The notes: generated by a model not told the origin, from the letters alone. DNA of 64,000 nt from Pseudoalteromonas sp. MMG010 (GCF_018100905.1 NZ_JAGJEG010000003.1:124001-188000); one strand, 5' to 3'. Positions 39,894 to 49,943 are shown, numbered from the stretch's first letter. Program-made: numbers and translations.

Positions 39894-42104
39894 TTAATGA
39901 CGGTGTATAGGCTTGGTTTCTAACCAGCTTTCTGCTGGCTCTGGTTTATGTAAATAATAGCCTTGTAGTATCACTTCAGGGTACTCTTTAAATAAATCAA
40001 AATGGGCTTTTTCTTCAACGCCTTCGGCAACTACATTCAGGTCGAACAAGCGCCCTAAACTCACAATCATATCAATAATCAGCTTATCATTTTTTTCAAA
40101 TGGTGCTTCTAACACAAAGCTTTTATCTATTTTTAGCTCTTGAATTGGTAAGCGTTTTAAGTAAGTTAAACTTGAATATCCAGTACCAAAATCATCAATA
40201 GATACTTGCACACCTAACTTACATAAGAAGTGAACAGCCTCAATCGCTGCCTCCATATGGTTAAGTAGTGTCCCTTCTATTATTTCAATCGTGATGCGCT
40301 CTGGGGCGATAGAGAAATGCTGGAGTTGTTGTTCTACAAAATGTAAAAAACGTTCTTCATGAAAATGACGTCCACTTACATTAATCGATAATTTTAGCGT
40401 TGGGTGGGTGCTGCTTTTTTCATCAAGTGTTTTCAGTGCATGGGTAAAAACCCAACAATCTAAATCATAAATAATATCAGACTCTTCAGCAATCGGGATA
40501 AATTCAGCCGGACTAATAAACCCTTTTTGAGGATGCTGCCATCGTAATAATACTTCGGCACTTCTTATTTTTAAGTCATGATTAAATTGTGATTGAAAAA
40601 CTAACGATAATTCGTTTTGTATAATCGCTTTTCGTAAGTCTTGCTCTATTTCAAATCGACGTTTGGCTTGCTCACCAAATGAGGTGTCAAAAAGCATGAT
40701 ACGATTGCCACCATTTTCTTTTGCTTTATAACAAGCTGCTTCACAATGACGAAGGGTTTCAATGGCGCTGTCGCAATTATCTTCACGTGGAAAAATATAA
40801 ATACCAATACTGACTGTTAGACTAAATTCTTGCTCATCAATATAAAAAGGTTGTCCAAGCTGCTTTTGTAGTTGCTGGGCATGCGTTTGCGCAAGGGTTT
40901 GTGCTCTGCTACGACCAACCCCTTTTTCAAGTGTACATAAAGCAGCAAATTCATCACCACCTAAGCGCGCAATGCTCGCTTGGCTACATAAGCTATGCTT
41001 CATTCTTGCCGTGATTTCTTTAAGTACAGTATCTCCGGCAAGTAAACCAAGGCCATCATTAATAGAATGAAAACTATCAATATCTACGACCATAAAGTAG
41101 GCGTAATTATTATCACTGCGGCTCTGCTGTAGATTGTTATCTAGTTGTTTTAAAAAGCTATTTCGGTTAGGTAGTCCGGTTAGCTCATCGTGCCAAGTTA
41201 AGTATTCAATACGCTCTTGTGTGACTTTTAAGCTCGAAACATCACTAAATACCCCAATGTAATGAACTTTAGTATCTTTATCGCCTTTAACCATACTAAA
41301 AGTGAGCAGCTCGGGGTAGAGTTCTCCATTTTTGCGTCGATTAATGATCTCGCCACTCCAATAACCGGCTTTTTTAGCGTAGTGCCAAACATCATCAAAG
41401 CTAATATCAGATTGATTATTATTTTTTAAAGTGTGTAACTTTTCGTTTATTGCTTCGCTTTCACAGTACCCTGTTATACGGCAAAAAGAAGGGTTTACGG
41501 CAATGATACAGCCTTCTGCATCTGTTATCACAACACCATCTGCAGTACTGGTTAGCGCTTGATAAAATAGCTTTTGCTTAGCTGAAAGCTCTTTCAACTC
41601 TTCTTCACGTTGGATTAATTCTTGTGCTAATAATTCTATTTCAAGGAGTTTGTCGTTGAGATCGAAGTTTTTTTCAATCAACCTGTCTAACATACCTTGA
41701 GACGTTATATGAGTGCGAATACGTGCGCGTACTAATGCGAGTTTGTAAGGTTTGTGAACATAATCAACAGCGCCAAGAGCAAATCCATGCTCTTCAGATT
41801 CTTCTTCGGTTAAGGCTGTCACAAAAATGACAGGGATGCCTTGTGTATGCTTTTTAGCTTTTAATATTTTACATACTTCATAACCATCCATTTTTGGCAT
41901 CATGATATCGAGTAAAATTAAATCTGGGCGTGTTTTTTCCACAAATGCAAGTGCTTGTTCACCACTGGTGGCAATACGAACATCGTAATCGCCTACTAAA
42001 CCCTCTACTAAAATATGTAGATTATTTGGCTCGTCATCAACAATCAGAATCAGAGGTTTCTGCTCTGACTTGCTATTTTGACTCGATAAATAAGTAGAAT
42101 GCAC
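39894..42104 (-). CDS. Response regulator with REC-PAS-GGDEF-EAL domains
   Basis: The 736-residue cytoplasmic protein has a receiver domain (about 17-130; acidic DDE, phospho-site in LILLDIMMPKMDGYE about residue 62, KPYK), a short coiled coil, a PAS domain (about 185-300), a GGDEF domain with intact GGDEF near 380, and an EAL domain (about 490-730) with EVLLRWQHP and AEGVEE. EVL replaces EAL, a tolerated variant. Both synthesis and hydrolysis of cyclic di-GMP are possible. It lies 38 bases after the hybrid kinase gene, whose HPt domain probably phosphorylates it. Confidence 0.92.
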   Translation of the reverse strand: MHSTYLSSQNSKSEQKPLILIVDDEPNNLHILVEGLVGDYDVRIATSGEQALAFVEKTRPDLILLDIMMPKMDGYEVCKILKAKKHTQGIPVIFVTALTEEESEEHGFALGAVDYVHKPYKLALVRARIRTHITSQGMLDRLIEKNFDLNDKLLEIELLAQELIQREEELKELSAKQKLFYQALTSTADGVVITDAEGCIIAVNPSFCRITGYCESEAINEKLHTLKNNNQSDISFDDVWHYAKKAGYWSGEIINRRKNGELYPELLTFSMVKGDKDTKVHYIGVFSDVSSLKVTQERIEYLTWHDELTGLPNRNSFLKQLDNNLQQSRSDNNYAYFMVVDIDSFHSINDGLGLLAGDTVLKEITARMKHSLCSQASIARLGGDEFAALCTLEKGVGRSRAQTLAQTHAQQLQKQLGQPFYIDEQEFSLTVSIGIYIFPREDNCDSAIETLRHCEAACYKAKENGGNRIMLFDTSFGEQAKRRFEIEQDLRKAIIQNELSLVFQSQFNHDLKIRSAEVLLRWQHPQKGFISPAEFIPIAEESDIIYDLDCWVFTHALKTLDEKSSTHPTLKLSINVSGRHFHEERFLHFVEQQLQHFSIAPERITIEIIEGTLLNHMEAAIEAVHFLCKLGVQVSIDDFGTGYSSLTYLKRLPIQELKIDKSFVLEAPFEKNDKLIIDMIVSLGRLFDLNVVAEGVEEKAHFDLFKEYPEVILQGYYLHKPEPAESWLETKPIHRH

Positions 42105-42142
42105 ATGAACTCCTTATATTGAGAATATCGTTATAAAATAAC

Positions 42143-45100
42143 TTAATTAAGCGGCTTTTCATAGCCTTTGTTTTTATTTTGATATTCGGCAATTATTTCT
42201 ATAATCATTTGATAATTAAAATTATTAATCGCTTCTTTTAAAGCTAACAAGGATGAGCTTTGCTGCGTTATAAATGGGTTTAATTTTATTACTAATTGGT
42301 TAGAAATGGGCTTTGATTGAACGGCTAAATCATAAATTTGCTTTAAAATTGTATCGAGCGAATCACCCTCTATAAGAGTATTAGAAGTGATATTTACATC
42401 TTTCATGATAGTGTATTGTTCAATGGCCTTTAACGTTAATGTTAATGTATGCGTTAGTTCACCTAGCTCAAAAAACGATTGTTGCTTTAAACTTTCTTCC
42501 ACTTTATGAATAACGTGTGTAAGTTGTTCTAAGCCTAATGTGCCACTAAGGCCTTTTAATGTATGAATATCACTGACAAGCTTATGATGTTGTTCGGCAT
42601 TTAATTGGGTTGATACTTGTGCATTGAAATTTTTATAGTCTATGTAAAACTTGTTTAATACGTTTAATAGCACTGCTTGGTCATGATCAACATTTTCTAA
42701 TGCCGTCGTGACATTTATCATTTGAGGCCTATAAATATTACTGACGTGCTTTGCGATAATAAAAAAGAAATCATCGAATATAATAGGTTTAGCAATAAAG
42801 TCGTTCATGCCTGAATCAAATGCCGCTTGTTTGTCTTTAGGAAATGCCGCTGCGGTTGTGGCGATAATAGGTAATTTACACCCTTTACTACGTAATATTT
42901 TAGTCGTTTCTAAACCATCGAGTATGGGCATTTGAATATCCATAAAAATGATATGAACCGTATTTTGACATGCTTTTTCTATTGCCTCTTTACCATTAGG
43001 GGCGGTGATCACATTGATGGATAACTTCTCTAGCATCGCACATACAACGTCTTGGTTAACTGGATTATCATCTACGACTAATGCTGTGTGTCCTGCAAAT
43101 ATTTTATTTTCTATTGCTAAATTTATATCCAGTTGCTTGCTGGGAAGTAATAATCTTAATAACTGTGGATCGCTATAGTCATTACCCAGTAGTTTAATAT
43201 GTGAAGAATGAGTCAAATTTGATGTTGAGCAATCAGCAAGAATCGCAATAACAGATAAGTCATTATTGTGCTCATTGGGATATGTTTTTAATTGCTGAAA
43301 GAGATAATTATTTTCCATCTCATGGTGTTTTATATGCAATATAATTGTACTAAACACATGACTATTGTGTTTTAACATACTCAGTGCACGAAAAGGTTCA
43401 TGCGATATTTGAGCTGTAAACCCTGCTTTAACTAATAGATCACCTAAGCGTGTTATCTGGCTATCATTAGGGTTTATAATGAGTGCGCGTTTTTCTTTTT
43501 TCGTTGTTGTTTCAAGTACAAATGGCAAGGTAAAATAAAATTCGCTGCCTTTACCCCATTGGCTTTTAACATTTAACTCTCCCCCTAGTAGTTCGGTTAG
43601 TTGTTGACTAATAGTCAGACCTAAACCAGTACCACCGTATCGTCTGGTGGTCGTACTGTCACCTTGATGAAAAGATTTAAATATTTCACTAATTTGTGAT
43701 TGGCGTATCCCTATCCCCGTATCTTTTATACGAAAGGTATAATGGATCGTATTATTATGTTGCGCGCTAATATCAATAATTAATTGAACGTGCCCTTGCT
43801 CGGTAAATTTAATGGCGTTAGCAATACAGTTATTAATAATTTGTCCTAGGTGTAATGGGTCACCAAGCAATTTTATTTTGGTGTCAGTATGGCTTATAAA
43901 CTCTAATTTAATCCCTTTATGAGTGGCAATGTGCAAAAATAAGTTACTAGCTTGAGTGATAACACTTTGCAAAGTAAAAGTCGTTTCTTCTCGTTGAAAC
44001 TGCTGTGATTCTAGCTTGGCAAAACTTAATATATCATTAAGGGTTGTGAGTAACCCTTGGGCACTACTTAACGCTTTTTCTGCATAGTTACGTTGATTAC
44101 TCGGTAATGGGCTGTCTTTTAATAATTGCAGCATACCTAACACCCCATTCATCGGGGTTCTTAATTCATGGCTGATGTTTGCGGTAAAATCATTTTTGGC
44201 TTTATTTGCTACTCTTGCTTCTGCAATGGCATTTTCTAACTGATTATTAGATGTTTGCAGTTGGCTATTTAAGTTTTGAGTTTCGACTAATAAATCTGTG
44301 TTGTGTTTATTATTTAAATAAAGCGTATTCGCCGCCACAATAGCGGTTTTTATTTCGCTGCTTTGTGTTTTATTTTTTTCTAATACCACTGCTTTATTGT
44401 TGGCCATATCATTTAGTAATTGAGTTAATTTACTAATAGGGCGGATCACAGAGCGGATCATAAATAAAATAATAATTAAAACTAAACTCGTACTAAATAT
44501 AATAAAAATATTAGAGTGGCGTATATTTTTTTCTAGGGTTAATGATAGTTGATTTTCGGTGTTGGCTAATTTTTTTTGCTCTATTTTTTTTATATTACCG
44601 ACTAAATACAAAAGTTCATTTTCAATGCCTGTAAGAACGACTTTAATAGAGTAACTATAGCCACGAGTTAATGTTACTAGCTTTTTTTGCGTGCGCTCTA
44701 ATTGACTGACTATGTACATTTTATCATTTAATAATATTGGGTCAGCGCTGAGCTTTAATTGTAAGTGATGTAAGTTTAATTGTGTGCTGTTACTCTTATC
44801 AAAAGCAGGATTGTATAAATAACTTTGTGTATTTTGTTCAATATTTGTGATCAACAAAATAATATCGACATAATCTGATTTTTGTTCATCACTGGCTGTT
44901 TTTTGTTTTGCTACAAGGTCTTTTTTTAATTGATTTAAAGGTGCCTGAAACTGTTGTTGATACAATGATTCTCTTTGTTTTTTATTTAGTACAACTTGAT
45001 TAAACGTATCTTGATAGTTATTCAGATACTCAAAGAGTTTTGATAGGCTTTTTTGATAATGGCTATTATGTTCGATCGCATGCTTGTCTAATGCGTTAAT

Positions 45101-45373
45101 ATCTTGTTTAGCTAAATCAAGATAGTGATGAAGTTTATCAACCGTGTATTCATGAGGGTTATTAGTGTACAAATTGGCTTGGCTTTGTAGCGATAAAATA
45201 TGATTTTCTAGCTCAGTTATATTATCTGATTGTTCTAATGCTTGATGTTGATCTACTTGTAAAGTATACAATTGCTTTTGCGATATATTAAATGTGTAAC
45301 TTTGCGCAATGAGTAAAATAACTAATACACTTAAAGTAAGTATCACTTTTGATTTTATTGAATTTATTTTCAT
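42143..45373 (-). CDS. Hybrid sensor histidine kinase with receiver and HPt domains
   Basis: The 1076-residue protein has a first membrane span (about 8-28), a long helical periplasmic region (about 30-285), a second span (about 288-310), a HAMP-like region, HisKA (SHELRTPMNG, histidine near 400), HATPase (N, G1 and G2 boxes through about 620), a degenerate receiver-like domain (about 630-745), a true receiver with FMDIQMPILDG near 810, and a C-terminal HPt with HTLKG near 936. It shares one base with the solute-binding-protein gene upstream, so ligand sensing through that protein is likely. Confidence 0.93.
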   Translation of the reverse strand: MKINSIKSKVILTLSVLVILLIAQSYTFNISQKQLYTLQVDQHQALEQSDNITELENHILSLQSQANLYTNNPHEYTVDKLHHYLDLAKQDINALDKHAIEHNSHYQKSLSKLFEYLNNYQDTFNQVVLNKKQRESLYQQQFQAPLNQLKKDLVAKQKTASDEQKSDYVDIILLITNIEQNTQSYLYNPAFDKSNSTQLNLHHLQLKLSADPILLNDKMYIVSQLERTQKKLVTLTRGYSYSIKVVLTGIENELLYLVGNIKKIEQKKLANTENQLSLTLEKNIRHSNIFIIFSTSLVLIIILFMIRSVIRPISKLTQLLNDMANNKAVVLEKNKTQSSEIKTAIVAANTLYLNNKHNTDLLVETQNLNSQLQTSNNQLENAIAEARVANKAKNDFTANISHELRTPMNGVLGMLQLLKDSPLPSNQRNYAEKALSSAQGLLTTLNDILSFAKLESQQFQREETTFTLQSVITQASNLFLHIATHKGIKLEFISHTDTKIKLLGDPLHLGQIINNCIANAIKFTEQGHVQLIIDISAQHNNTIHYTFRIKDTGIGIRQSQISEIFKSFHQGDSTTTRRYGGTGLGLTISQQLTELLGGELNVKSQWGKGSEFYFTLPFVLETTTKKEKRALIINPNDSQITRLGDLLVKAGFTAQISHEPFRALSMLKHNSHVFSTIILHIKHHEMENNYLFQQLKTYPNEHNNDLSVIAILADCSTSNLTHSSHIKLLGNDYSDPQLLRLLLPSKQLDINLAIENKIFAGHTALVVDDNPVNQDVVCAMLEKLSINVITAPNGKEAIEKACQNTVHIIFMDIQMPILDGLETTKILRSKGCKLPIIATTAAAFPKDKQAAFDSGMNDFIAKPIIFDDFFFIIAKHVSNIYRPQMINVTTALENVDHDQAVLLNVLNKFYIDYKNFNAQVSTQLNAEQHHKLVSDIHTLKGLSGTLGLEQLTHVIHKVEESLKQQSFFELGELTHTLTLTLKAIEQYTIMKDVNITSNTLIEGDSLDTILKQIYDLAVQSKPISNQLVIKLNPFITQQSSSLLALKEAINNFNYQMIIEIIAEYQNKNKGYEKPLN

Positions 45374-46644
45374 TAGCGACTTATTAGTTCAAACCATTTT
45401 TGTAAGCTGTATTCGTATGTTGGCATAACTGTATTCCATACTGCAACATTACTGAAACGTTTATTATAGCTTCCTCCATTACGCGTCTGATTTTTTGTGA
45501 TAGCCACGTCTCCTTCGGTATTTAATAGGCTTTTTCGGGCCGGTTTCCCCTCATACCAAAAATCCCATTCTTCAGGTGATAACAGGGCTTTGGAACGCTG
45601 TGGATTACTTATATAATAACCTTGGCGAGCAATAAACGCCCCAGGCCAACCTGAAAGCCACCAATTCATATAATCATAAGCGGCATCTTTAATACTGCCC
45701 TTTGTATTGGCAGATAAGCACATAACACCATGCCACCCTCTGTAACCTTCTTTTGGAGCTGCAAAACGGATATTCATATTTTGTGAGTTTAAAGCGCTAA
45801 CCGCAGGAGAGAACATGCTTTCTATGTGTACACGGTTGCTCTTCATAAAATCAATGGATTCGGGAACCGAATTCCAAAAACCACTAAAATGACCCTGTCG
45901 TTTAAAGTCTAATAAAATTGCAAATAAGCGATCTAGCTCTGAGCGAGAAATAGCACCGATATCATTAAACTGAATAAACCCCTTACTTTGAGCTGCGAGC
46001 GCTAAATCAAACAAACCAATGGTTGGGGCATTAACAATACCTACTTTACCAGCAAACTCTTTATTTAATAACCAGCTCCAACTTTCGCTTTGATACGCAG
46101 TTCCTGATGGAATATGTTGGGTGTTATAACCAAAAGAATCAACGTTATGAACATAGGGTAAAAAGCTTATATGATCACTTTCTTGCTCACTGAGGGTCCC
46201 ATTGGGCTGCACATTTAATAATTTATAAGGGGCATCGCCTGCACCTATATTCGCGTTCTTGGTTAATTTACCTGTTTTTGTTAATGAATTTATTTCGTTG
46301 AAGTAGGTTAGCTTTTTCTTTTCAATTGGTTGAATAGTTCCTGCATTCCATAAAATATTTATACTATTTGACCATTGCTCGTAAATATCAAATGAACCTG
46401 GATTCATAGAGCCTTTTTGTAATACCGCTGCGCTACCTAATGGTTGGAAAATAAGATCAATGCCTAAATCTTGCATTGCTTGCTGGCGTATAGCGGGCTG
46501 CAAAGTAACATGAGTGCCAAGCACCCGAAGAGAGGTTTTTTTTCTGGCAAATACATAAGGCACATGATTAATAACACTGGCTGTACATCCTAATAAAGCC
46601 ATTTTTTTTAAAGTAGTGCGTTTTGAAGCATCCATTGCATTCAC
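45373..46644 (-). CDS. Periplasmic solute-binding protein (PotD-like), linked to kinase
   Basis: The 423-residue protein belongs to the extracellular solute-binding superfamily resembling polyamine/iron-type PotD-like proteins: AGDAPYKLLNVQ, FLPYVHNVDSFGYNTQHI, GWHGVMCLSANTKGSIKDAAYDYMNWWLSGW (two blocks). The N-terminus has SKRTTLKKMALLGC, which looks like a Tat-like or lipoprotein leader with KR in place of RR. No ABC permease or ATPase gene is nearby. It is translationally coupled to the hybrid kinase (one-base overlap), so a signalling role rather than uptake is likely. Ligand unknown. Confidence 0.82.
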   Translation of the reverse strand: MNAMDASKRTTLKKMALLGCTASVINHVPYVFARKKTSLRVLGTHVTLQPAIRQQAMQDLGIDLIFQPLGSAAVLQKGSMNPGSFDIYEQWSNSINILWNAGTIQPIEKKKLTYFNEINSLTKTGKLTKNANIGAGDAPYKLLNVQPNGTLSEQESDHISFLPYVHNVDSFGYNTQHIPSGTAYQSESWSWLLNKEFAGKVGIVNAPTIGLFDLALAAQSKGFIQFNDIGAISRSELDRLFAILLDFKRQGHFSGFWNSVPESIDFMKSNRVHIESMFSPAVSALNSQNMNIRFAAPKEGYRGWHGVMCLSANTKGSIKDAAYDYMNWWLSGWPGAFIARQGYYISNPQRSKALLSPEEWDFWYEGKPARKSLLNTEGDVAITKNQTRNGGSYNKRFSNVAVWNTVMPTYEYSLQKWFELISR

Positions 46645-46776
46645 TTAATTTAAAGAGGTATATAAGGTATAGATATAGAGTGGGCAAGTTTCAAGTTTGG
46701 GTACTAAAATGTAGAAAATAAAGAGGGTAGTATATAAATATAGGATTTTTTGATAAATACTGAAGAAGTTGGAAAG

Positions 46777-46852
46777 TGGTGGAGCTAAGCAGGATCGAAC
46801 TGCTGACCTCCTGCGTGCAAGGCAGGCGCTCTCCCAGCTGAGCTATAGCCCC
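46777..46852 (-). tRNA. tRNA-Ala (anticodon TGC)
   Basis: The minus strand reads GGGGCTATAGCTCAGCTGGG at the 5' end and closes with TAGCTCC-A-CCA. The acceptor stem pairs over seven positions (one G-U). The anticodon loop CTTGCAC gives TGC at complement 46817-46819, and the T-arm contains TTCGATC. The CCA is encoded. This is the only tRNA seen, standing alone in the 380-base gap between the solute-binding gene and the lipoprotein gene. Confidence 0.97.
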
Positions 46853-47024
46853 ACATTCCAAATATTATGTATGAACATAATATGCTTTGAGCTGCGATTC
46901 AAAGCGGGGTGAACTTTAAATATATTTGCCTTTTGGGTCAAGTATTTTTTAATTATTTTTAACAGTTATATATATTTTTTTTTGGTAGACTCGATAACAC
47001 CACGACATAATATGATTATATATA

Positions 47025-47441
47025 ATGAAAAAATGCACTTTAGCTTTATTTGTTTTACTTGCCGGTTGTGCAACGCAAGATGAACCACCTTACAATATTA
47101 GCGATAAACAGTTTCATGAAAAATTAGATGAGCAAGGTAATAAAATATTTGCTTATGTAGTGTCGGTACAAGCGGCTGAACGACGAAGTCTAGCGAGCTC
47201 AAAAGATACAGGTGAGCGAGGAAGGGGAAAAGAAAGGAAACCATCTCGCAATGAAATTAGACGCGAGTACGAAAAAGAATATTTTTCAGAATCGAGTGTA
47301 TTAAAACTTCAGTTAGAAGATCAAGCTGTTGAATTATTAACTGCAGAATTACAGCAAAATAACTACTGTGCTAATGATTACAAAATAGATGAAGTATTGT
47401 GGCGTGATTTAAGTGTGCAATTAAGAGGGCGTTGTTTGTAA
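47025..47441 (+). CDS. Hypothetical lipoprotein, 138 residues
   Basis: I do not recognise the family. The lipobox LAGC places the lipidated cysteine at about 15. The mature part has a very basic Arg/Lys/Glu stretch (about 60-85, including GERGRGKERKPSR) and two late cysteines (near 118 and 137) that may form a disulfide. Two bases separate its stop from the next ATG, so it is probably co-transcribed with the deacylase gene, with no evident functional link. Confidence 0.65.
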   Translation: MKKCTLALFVLLAGCATQDEPPYNISDKQFHEKLDEQGNKIFAYVVSVQAAERRSLASSKDTGERGRGKERKPSRNEIRREYEKEYFSESSVLKLQLEDQAVELLTAELQQNNYCANDYKIDEVLWRDLSVQLRGRCL

Positions 47442-47442
47442 C

Positions 47443-47946
47443 ATGTATGCAGATAAGCAAAAATTAGCTGCTGTATTAGCACAGTTAGCAATAAACTATG
47501 AGGTGATAGAACATCCCGCTCTTCATACTAGCTTAGACGCTGACTTATTAATGGTTGAACGAGAAGGCACACGGCTTAAAAATTTATTTTTACGAGATAA
47601 TCAAGGTAAGCGTCACTTTTTAGTGATCACAGCCCATGATAAGCAACTCGACTTAAAAGCGTTAGCGCAGCAACAAGGGTTATCTCGATTAGGTTTTGCC
47701 TCTGATGAACGTTTAGCGCGGTATTTAAAAGTAGCCCCTGGCTGCGTATCTATGTTGGCCATACTTAACGATAAGCAAAATGAAGTGGCTTTGTGGATAG
47801 ATCAAGACGTTTGGTTTAATGCGTTATTTCACTGTCACCCATTTGAAAATACACAAACGTGGTTAATGCAAAAAAACGACTTAATGGCGTTTTTTCAACA
47901 TACTGGGCATACAGCTAAAGTAATGTATTTACCGCCAAAACAATAA
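47443..47946 (+). CDS. YbaK/prolyl-tRNA editing (ProXp/PrdX) family deacylase
   Basis: The 167-residue protein has the YbaK/aminoacyl-tRNA editing fold: residues 18-27 (YEVIEHPALH), then GTRLKNLFLRDNQGKRHFLV (about 42-61), and the GCVSMLAILND region near 106-116. Members remove wrongly attached amino acids, such as alanine from tRNA-Pro. It is close to the PrdX branch, but substrate choice cannot be read from sequence. It starts two bases after the lipoprotein stop. Confidence 0.8.
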   Translation: MYADKQKLAAVLAQLAINYEVIEHPALHTSLDADLLMVEREGTRLKNLFLRDNQGKRHFLVITAHDKQLDLKALAQQQGLSRLGFASDERLARYLKVAPGCVSMLAILNDKQNEVALWIDQDVWFNALFHCHPFENTQTWLMQKNDLMAFFQHTGHTAKVMYLPPKQ

Positions 47947-48079
47947 CACATTGCGTTGGATCATATTTTAATTATCTTCTGTTTGATAGATTAATACCAG
48001 TAACACTGTTATTTGTGTGCTTTGATGATTAAAATAACCAGCAACTACTATTTACTCGTTTTTTATTGGAATATAAGCC

Positions 48080-48619
48080 ATGGGTTCATTACAAGACCAA
48101 TTGCTACAAGCAGGGTTAACTACATCACACAAAGCTAAGGTTGCAAAAACCGAAAAACGTAAGCAGCAAAAAAAGAAAAAGAAAGGGGCGACTAGCAACC
48201 CAAATGACTTACAAAAACATATTGAGCAAACTAAGTTAGAGCAGCAGAAAAAAGCCGAAGAACTTAACCTAGCTAAACAAGAAGATCTAAAACAGCGAGA
48301 GCAAGTAGCGAGAGTTAAACAGATTTTAGAGCATCATAATCAAGATACGATTCGTGGTGAACGTACTTTCAACTTTACCTATGAAAATAAAGTAAAAGAG
48401 CTTGATGTAAATGAAGCAACACAAAAAGCATTATCAGGAGGTCGATTAGCGATTTGTGTGCTAGAAGGCGTATTTTATGTACTCGAAGATGAGCCTGCAC
48501 GTAAAGTGGCTGAAGTAGACGAAAAGTACATTGTATTTCATGTTGAGGCTGATAATAAGGAAAAAGATGATGATGACCCTTATGCTGACTTTGAAGTCCC
48601 AGATGATTTAGTGTGGTAA
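48080..48619 (+). CDS. DUF2058 (YaiL-like) protein
   Basis: The 179-residue protein begins MGSLQDQLLQAGLTTSHKAK, then a Lys-rich coiled-coil run with KKKKK (about 33-75), then a compact domain with NFTYENKVKELDV and LAICVLEG. This matches DUF2058, typified by E. coli YaiL. The function is unknown; the charged N-terminal region suggests nucleic-acid or ribosome contact, but that is inference. TTGGAATA precedes the start. Confidence 0.85.
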   Translation: MGSLQDQLLQAGLTTSHKAKVAKTEKRKQQKKKKKGATSNPNDLQKHIEQTKLEQQKKAEELNLAKQEDLKQREQVARVKQILEHHNQDTIRGERTFNFTYENKVKELDVNEATQKALSGGRLAICVLEGVFYVLEDEPARKVAEVDEKYIVFHVEADNKEKDDDDPYADFEVPDDLVW

Positions 48620-48708
48620 ACATACTTTTTTGAACTAATTTTGCTATTTATTACGTATGAATAAAGGGTATTTACAATTTTTCTAACCGTTAATAAAAGA
48701 GAAAGACT

Positions 48709-49032
48709 ATGAGCAAGATAAAAACATTATTATTAGGCGCTAGCATTAGCATCGTTGCTAGCATGTCATTTAATACTCAGGCTGCAGATGGCAAGGCGTT
48801 ATATACAGCTAAAAACTGTCAAACGTGCCATGGCGCAGAAGGTAAAGCGCCTATTATTTCTGCATACCCTAAATTAAGTGGTCAAAATAAAGATTACCTA
48901 GTTGCACAAATGAAAGACATTAAATCGGGCGCGCGTTCGAACGGCTTGGCAGTATCTATGAAGGCCATGGTTGCAGGTGTCACTGATGCTGAATTTGAGG
49001 CCATTGCTGATTATTTATCTAATGTAAAATAA
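48709..49032 (+). CDS. Periplasmic c-type cytochrome, single haem
   Basis: The 107-residue precursor has a signal peptide ending near TQA (about 25). The haem site CQTCH is at 37-41, and likely axial methionines lie in SMKAMVAGV (about 83-91). Size and the YPKLSGQNKDYLVAQMKDIKSG stretch fit small class I cytochromes of the c5/c553 type that donate electrons to terminal oxidases. A terminator follows within 20 bases. Confidence 0.93.
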   Translation: MSKIKTLLLGASISIVASMSFNTQAADGKALYTAKNCQTCHGAEGKAPIISAYPKLSGQNKDYLVAQMKDIKSGARSNGLAVSMKAMVAGVTDAEFEAIADYLSNVK

Positions 49033-49051
49033 TCTCAGCCTTTATTGATAC

Positions 49052-49079
49052 AAAGCCACACTCTTGTGTGGCTTTTTTG
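49052..49079 (+). terminator. Intrinsic terminator after the cytochrome gene
   Basis: AAAGCCACAC and GTGTGGCTTT arms around TCTT are followed by T6. Confidence 0.88.
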
Positions 49080-49166
49080 TTTGTATTTGCTATAAATCAC
49101 ATACTGCTTTAGACTTCTAAACATCTATTCGTGCAAATTGGTTTGCGCGTATTTTTAAGGTTAATT

Positions 49167-49934
49167 ATGTTTGAACTCCCTGAACTCGATTTAAAAAATA
49201 AAGTGTCTGATCAAGAATGGCAATTACGTGTTGATTTAGCAGCGTGTTATAGGCTGGTTGAGTATTTTCGTTGGGGGGATTTAATTTATACCCATTTATC
49301 AGCTCGTTTACCTGGAACTGATCATTATTTAGTGAATGCATTTGGCCTCACTTTTGATGAAGTGACGGCGTCTAATTTAGTCAAGGTGGATTTGGCCGGT
49401 AACATTATTGATGATACGCCATTTAAAATAAATCCAGCGGGTTTTACCATCCACAGCGCAATTCACGAAGTGCGAGAAGATGCACATTGTGTGATTCATT
49501 TACATACAAAAGAAACTATTGCTGTTGCAACGCAAAAAAATGGCCTATTGCCGCTTAGTCAATACTCGATGTTTTCACTGCCTTCTTTGTCTTATCATAG
49601 TTATGAAGGGCTTGCCGTTAATGATGACGAACGCAAAATATTACAAGATGATTTAGGTAATACTAATCATATGTTATTGGTTAATCATGGTGGTTTAACT
49701 GTGGGGCCTACCATTGGCGATGCGTTTATGCGTTTTTATGATTTACAACGCGCATGTGAAATTCAACTTGCGTTACAAGCGAGTGGCGAGGAAGTAATAC
49801 CTGTGCCGCAGCCTATTATCGACAATATTTATAATCAAGCCAATGTAGTGCACAGCGGCAGTACGGGTGGCCAATTAGCATGGCCAGCTATGCTACGCAA
49901 AGCATACAAACTTGATCCTAGTTTTGCTAATTAA
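49167..49934 (+). CDS. Class II aldolase/adducin family protein
   Basis: The 255-residue protein has the class II aldolase/adducin fold: YTHLSARLPG (about 44-53), metal-site region CVIHLHTKETIAVA (about 104-117, HLH) and NHGGLTVGPTIGDAF (about 173-187). Members include L-fuculose-phosphate aldolase and related sugar-acid enzymes. I use ATG 49167, preceded by TAAGG; the upstream in-frame codon at 49131 lacks a ribosome site. The enolase-superfamily dehydratase follows nine bases later, supporting a shared sugar route. Confidence 0.85.
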   Translation: MFELPELDLKNKVSDQEWQLRVDLAACYRLVEYFRWGDLIYTHLSARLPGTDHYLVNAFGLTFDEVTASNLVKVDLAGNIIDDTPFKINPAGFTIHSAIHEVREDAHCVIHLHTKETIAVATQKNGLLPLSQYSMFSLPSLSYHSYEGLAVNDDERKILQDDLGNTNHMLLVNHGGLTVGPTIGDAFMRFYDLQRACEIQLALQASGEEVIPVPQPIIDNIYNQANVVHSGSTGGQLAWPAMLRKAYKLDPSFAN

Positions 49935-49943
49935 GGAATTTTT

